A stretch of 64,000 nt of DNA from Amycolatopsis balhimycina FH 1894 (GTDB lineage Bacteria > Actinomycetota > Actinomycetes > Mycobacteriales > Pseudonocardiaceae), in the NCBI RefSeq assembly GCF_000384295.1, contig NZ_KB913037.1:4970868-5034867 (forward strand), given 5' to 3'. The notes under the pieces were generated by a model that was not told where the DNA came from, did not search any database, and worked only from the letters and a program-made list of their open reading frames with translations. How positions within the stretch are numbered: position 1 is the first letter of the stretch; every line of letters starts with the position of its first letter. This document shows, piece by piece, positions 62,179 to 64,000 of this stretch. A program made the position numbers and the translations under genes.

Positions 62179-62760
62179 CTACCGCCAGGTGTCGACGCGG
62201 TGGAAGTTCTTGTACGCCCGGCTCGGGGTCGGGCCGCGCTGCCCCTGGTAGCGGGACCCCGCCTCGCTCGAGCCGTACGGGTGCTCGGCCGAGCTCGAAA
62301 GCCGGAAGATGCACAGCTGGCCGATCTTCATACCCGGCCAGAGCGTGATCGGCAGGTTCGCGACGTTCGACAGTTCCAGGGTGATGTGCCCGGAGAAGCC
62401 GGGGTCGATGAACCCGGCGGTGGAGTGCGTGAGCAGCCCGAGGCGCCCGAGCGACGACTTGCCCTCGAGGCGGCCGGCCAGGTCGTCGGCCAGGGCGACG
62501 AGCTCGAACGTCGAGCCGAGCACGAACTCGCCGGGGTGCAGCACGAAGGGCTCCTCGCCCTCCTTCTCGACCAGCGAGGTCAGCTCGTCCTGCTGCAGCT
62601 GCGGGTCGATGTGGGTGTACTTGCTGTTGTCGAAGACGCGGAAGAACCGGTCGAGCCGGACGTCGATGCTGGACGGCTGGACCATGCCGGCATCGAAGGG
62701 GTCGATGCCGAGCCGGCCGGCGTCGAGCTCTTTGCGGAGGTCACGGTCACTGAGCAGCAC
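62179..62760 (-). CDS. dcd: dCTP deaminase (bifunctional dCTP deaminase/dUTPase type)
   Basis: 193 residues. Supplies dUMP for thymidylate synthesis. '[18 protein letters not shown]', '[37 protein letters not shown]' (active-site Arg/Ser/Glu) and '[18 protein letters not shown]' match the mycobacterial enzyme, which converts dCTP directly to dUMP. GTG 62760 gives the normal N-terminus. Confidence 0.95.
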   Translation of the reverse strand: MLLSDRDLRKELDAGRLGIDPFDAGMVQPSSIDVRLDRFFRVFDNSKYTHIDPQLQQDELTSLVEKEGEEPFVLHPGEFVLGSTFELVALADDLAGRLEGKSSLGRLGLLTHSTAGFIDPGFSGHITLELSNVANLPITLWPGMKIGQLCIFRLSSSAEHPYGSSEAGSRYQGQRGPTPSRAYKNFHRVDTWR

Positions 62761-62783
62761 GGCCCGAAGCCTATCCGGTGGGT

Positions 62784-63983
62784 TCAGGCCGCCCGCATGT
62801 GCTGCGCGTAGGTGGTGTCCGGCGCGAAGATCTTCTCGAGCCGCTTCACGTACCCACGGCGTCCGGCGCGACCGATCCGTTCCTGCAGCGCGGTGGCACC
62901 GGGGATGAACCGCCGCACGGTCTCGGCGGCGAAGTTGACGCCCGCCACGGCGACGATCGCGGCCTGCGCGACCGGGTCGTTCGGCAGCCCGAGGAAGTCG
63001 GCGTTGCTCTTCCCGAGCACGAGCCGGCTGATCGACGAGTGCACGGCGACGGAGACGTGCGAGAGCACCTTCCCGACCGCCCCGCGCCCCTCACCGACGG
63101 CGGCGTTGGCCTCGATCAACGCCTTGGCGAGCCGCTTCGAGTCGTCGTCGGGGATGAACTCGGTCACCGCGAGCAGCCACAGCAGCCGCCAGGCGTCCTC
63201 TTCGCCGGTGGGCAGCAGCTCGTCGTCGACGCCCATCAGCCAGCCGATGTAGCGCCAGAGGTGCAGGATGTCGCCGCGTTCGCGGGCGGAGTAGCGCAGG
63301 CCGAGCAGCTGCGTGCCGAAGACGAAGACGAGCGAGAAAAGCAGAAGGGTGCCGACGGTCTGCACCTGGTTGACGGGCCGGTCCCAGGCCTCGTAGTCCC
63401 AGTCGTCCCGCCGGTTCATCGCGGCGCGCACGTGGGCGTGCACGAGCCGGATCCGGAGCGCGGAGGCGTACCCCTGCTCACCGTGCCTGAGGGCGCCGGG
63501 CGTGGTGACGTCGATCCACCAGGTGGCGGTCTCGACGAGCCGCCGGGTGGCCTTGTACTCGATCTCCCCGGTCCCGACCAGCGATTTCGTGGCGCGGGAA
63601 GCGAGGTAGCCACCCATCAGCGACATGTCGCCGAGCGGGAAGAGCCCCAGCAGGCCGGCCCGGGTGATGGCCCGCGCCCCCCGCTCGAGCCGCCCGTCGT
63701 CAACCCAGTACGGCTTGGTGTTCACCTGCTCGAAGAAGGCCTTCAGCGGCTCCGGCGCCGAGCTGTCGACGCCGTTCATCAGGGCGTCTTCGAAGAGCTT
63801 GCGCCCGTGCCCCTTCGGCTGCTGCGCCATCCAGGCGACGACGTCGTCCGCGAGCCGGTCCTGAACCTGGGCGAACTCCCGCAGCCGCGCGACCTGCCGC
63901 TCGTCACCCCGGATGTCGCCCTCGATGAACAGCCGCTGGGCGAGCCGGAACCCGCCTTGCCGGAACAGCTCGGGGTCGTCCAT
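62784..63983 (-). CDS. MpaB/DUF2236 family oxygenase-like protein
   Basis: 399 residues, mainly helical. '[27 protein letters not shown]', '[39 protein letters not shown]' (heme-binding His region) and '[24 protein letters not shown]' are DUF2236 features shared with rubber oxygenase Lcp and fungal MpaB, a family of b-type heme oxygenases. Substrate unknown. ATG 63983 is chosen because GGAGGTGA lies 6 nt upstream; GTG 63992 would sit on that site. Confidence 0.85.
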   Translation of the reverse strand: MDDPELFRQGGFRLAQRLFIEGDIRGDERQVARLREFAQVQDRLADDVVAWMAQQPKGHGRKLFEDALMNGVDSSAPEPLKAFFEQVNTKPYWVDDGRLERGARAITRAGLLGLFPLGDMSLMGGYLASRATKSLVGTGEIEYKATRRLVETATWWIDVTTPGALRHGEQGYASALRIRLVHAHVRAAMNRRDDWDYEAWDRPVNQVQTVGTLLLFSLVFVFGTQLLGLRYSARERGDILHLWRYIGWLMGVDDELLPTGEEDAWRLLWLLAVTEFIPDDDSKRLAKALIEANAAVGEGRGAVGKVLSHVSVAVHSSISRLVLGKSNADFLGLPNDPVAQAAIVAVAGVNFAAETVRRFIPGATALQERIGRAGRRGYVKRLEKIFAPDTTYAQHMRAA

Positions 63984-64000
63984 GACGCTCACCTCCGGAG

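Overview
The window comes from the chromosome of a high-GC actinomycete, most likely a Pseudonocardiales member close to Amycolatopsis. Pointers are the dnaK-grpE-dnaJ-hspR operon with HspR (HAIR) operators, a dCTP deaminase of the mycobacterial bifunctional type, an EtfD-like Fe-S membrane reductase, a DUF742 protein, DasR (dre) operators, and frequent GTG starts with 4-nt stop/start overlaps. No tRNA, rRNA, CRISPR, insertion sequence or prophage was recognised. The content is ordinary chromosome mixed with accessory catabolic and secreted functions.

Layout. 0-6 kb: end of a flavin monooxygenase, a YciI protein, an ECF sigma factor, nagA behind a dre site, two small membrane proteins, a GlcD-type oxidase and an F420/FMN split-barrel protein. 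6-11 kb: MarR regulator, 14-TM exporter fused to three carboxypeptidase-regulatory-like domains, a YceI protein carrying a fourth such domain, a second DedA. 11-20 kb: a sugar ABC importer operon (binding protein, permease, ATPase, PfkB kinase, P-loop kinase, frameshifted SDR) running into a gene very similar to the Pseudomonas ethylene-forming enzyme, with a divergent LacI regulator, a 24-bp perfect palindrome, and a second LacI-like sensor lacking a DNA-binding domain. 20-32 kb: GH76-like protein, molybdopterin oxidoreductase, GH5 cellulase, SpoU methyltransferase, pyrE, MacB-type ABC system, SDR, secreted and membrane proteins of unknown role. 32-48 kb: clpB, MFS, MarR, two flavohemoglobin paralogues, dienelactone hydrolase, a DasR-controlled chitin LPMO coupled to a DUF305 lipoprotein, the dnaK operon, a frameshifted S33 peptidase, and a DUF4097 protein. 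48-64 kb: PEBP, GNAT, TetR/etfD pair, orphan DUF742, CDF transporter, CAP protein, an 11-repeat DUF11-like surface protein, MarR/FAD-monooxygenase pair, dcd and an MpaB-type protein.

Functional threads. Chitin/GlcNAc use: LPMO and nagA both carry dre sites. Heat shock: hspR, and HAIR elements in front of both dnaK and clpB. Carbohydrate import and conversion: the 12-20 kb operon.

The most unusual observations are (1) five intergenic 45-bp elements, each built as two 15-bp palindromic cores of the form TGAAnG-N3-CnTTCA starting exactly 30 bp apart, always next to gene 3' ends; (2) the complete ethylene-forming-enzyme active site encoded in an actinomycete sugar operon; (3) a DUF305 lipoprotein translationally coupled to a copper-dependent LPMO.
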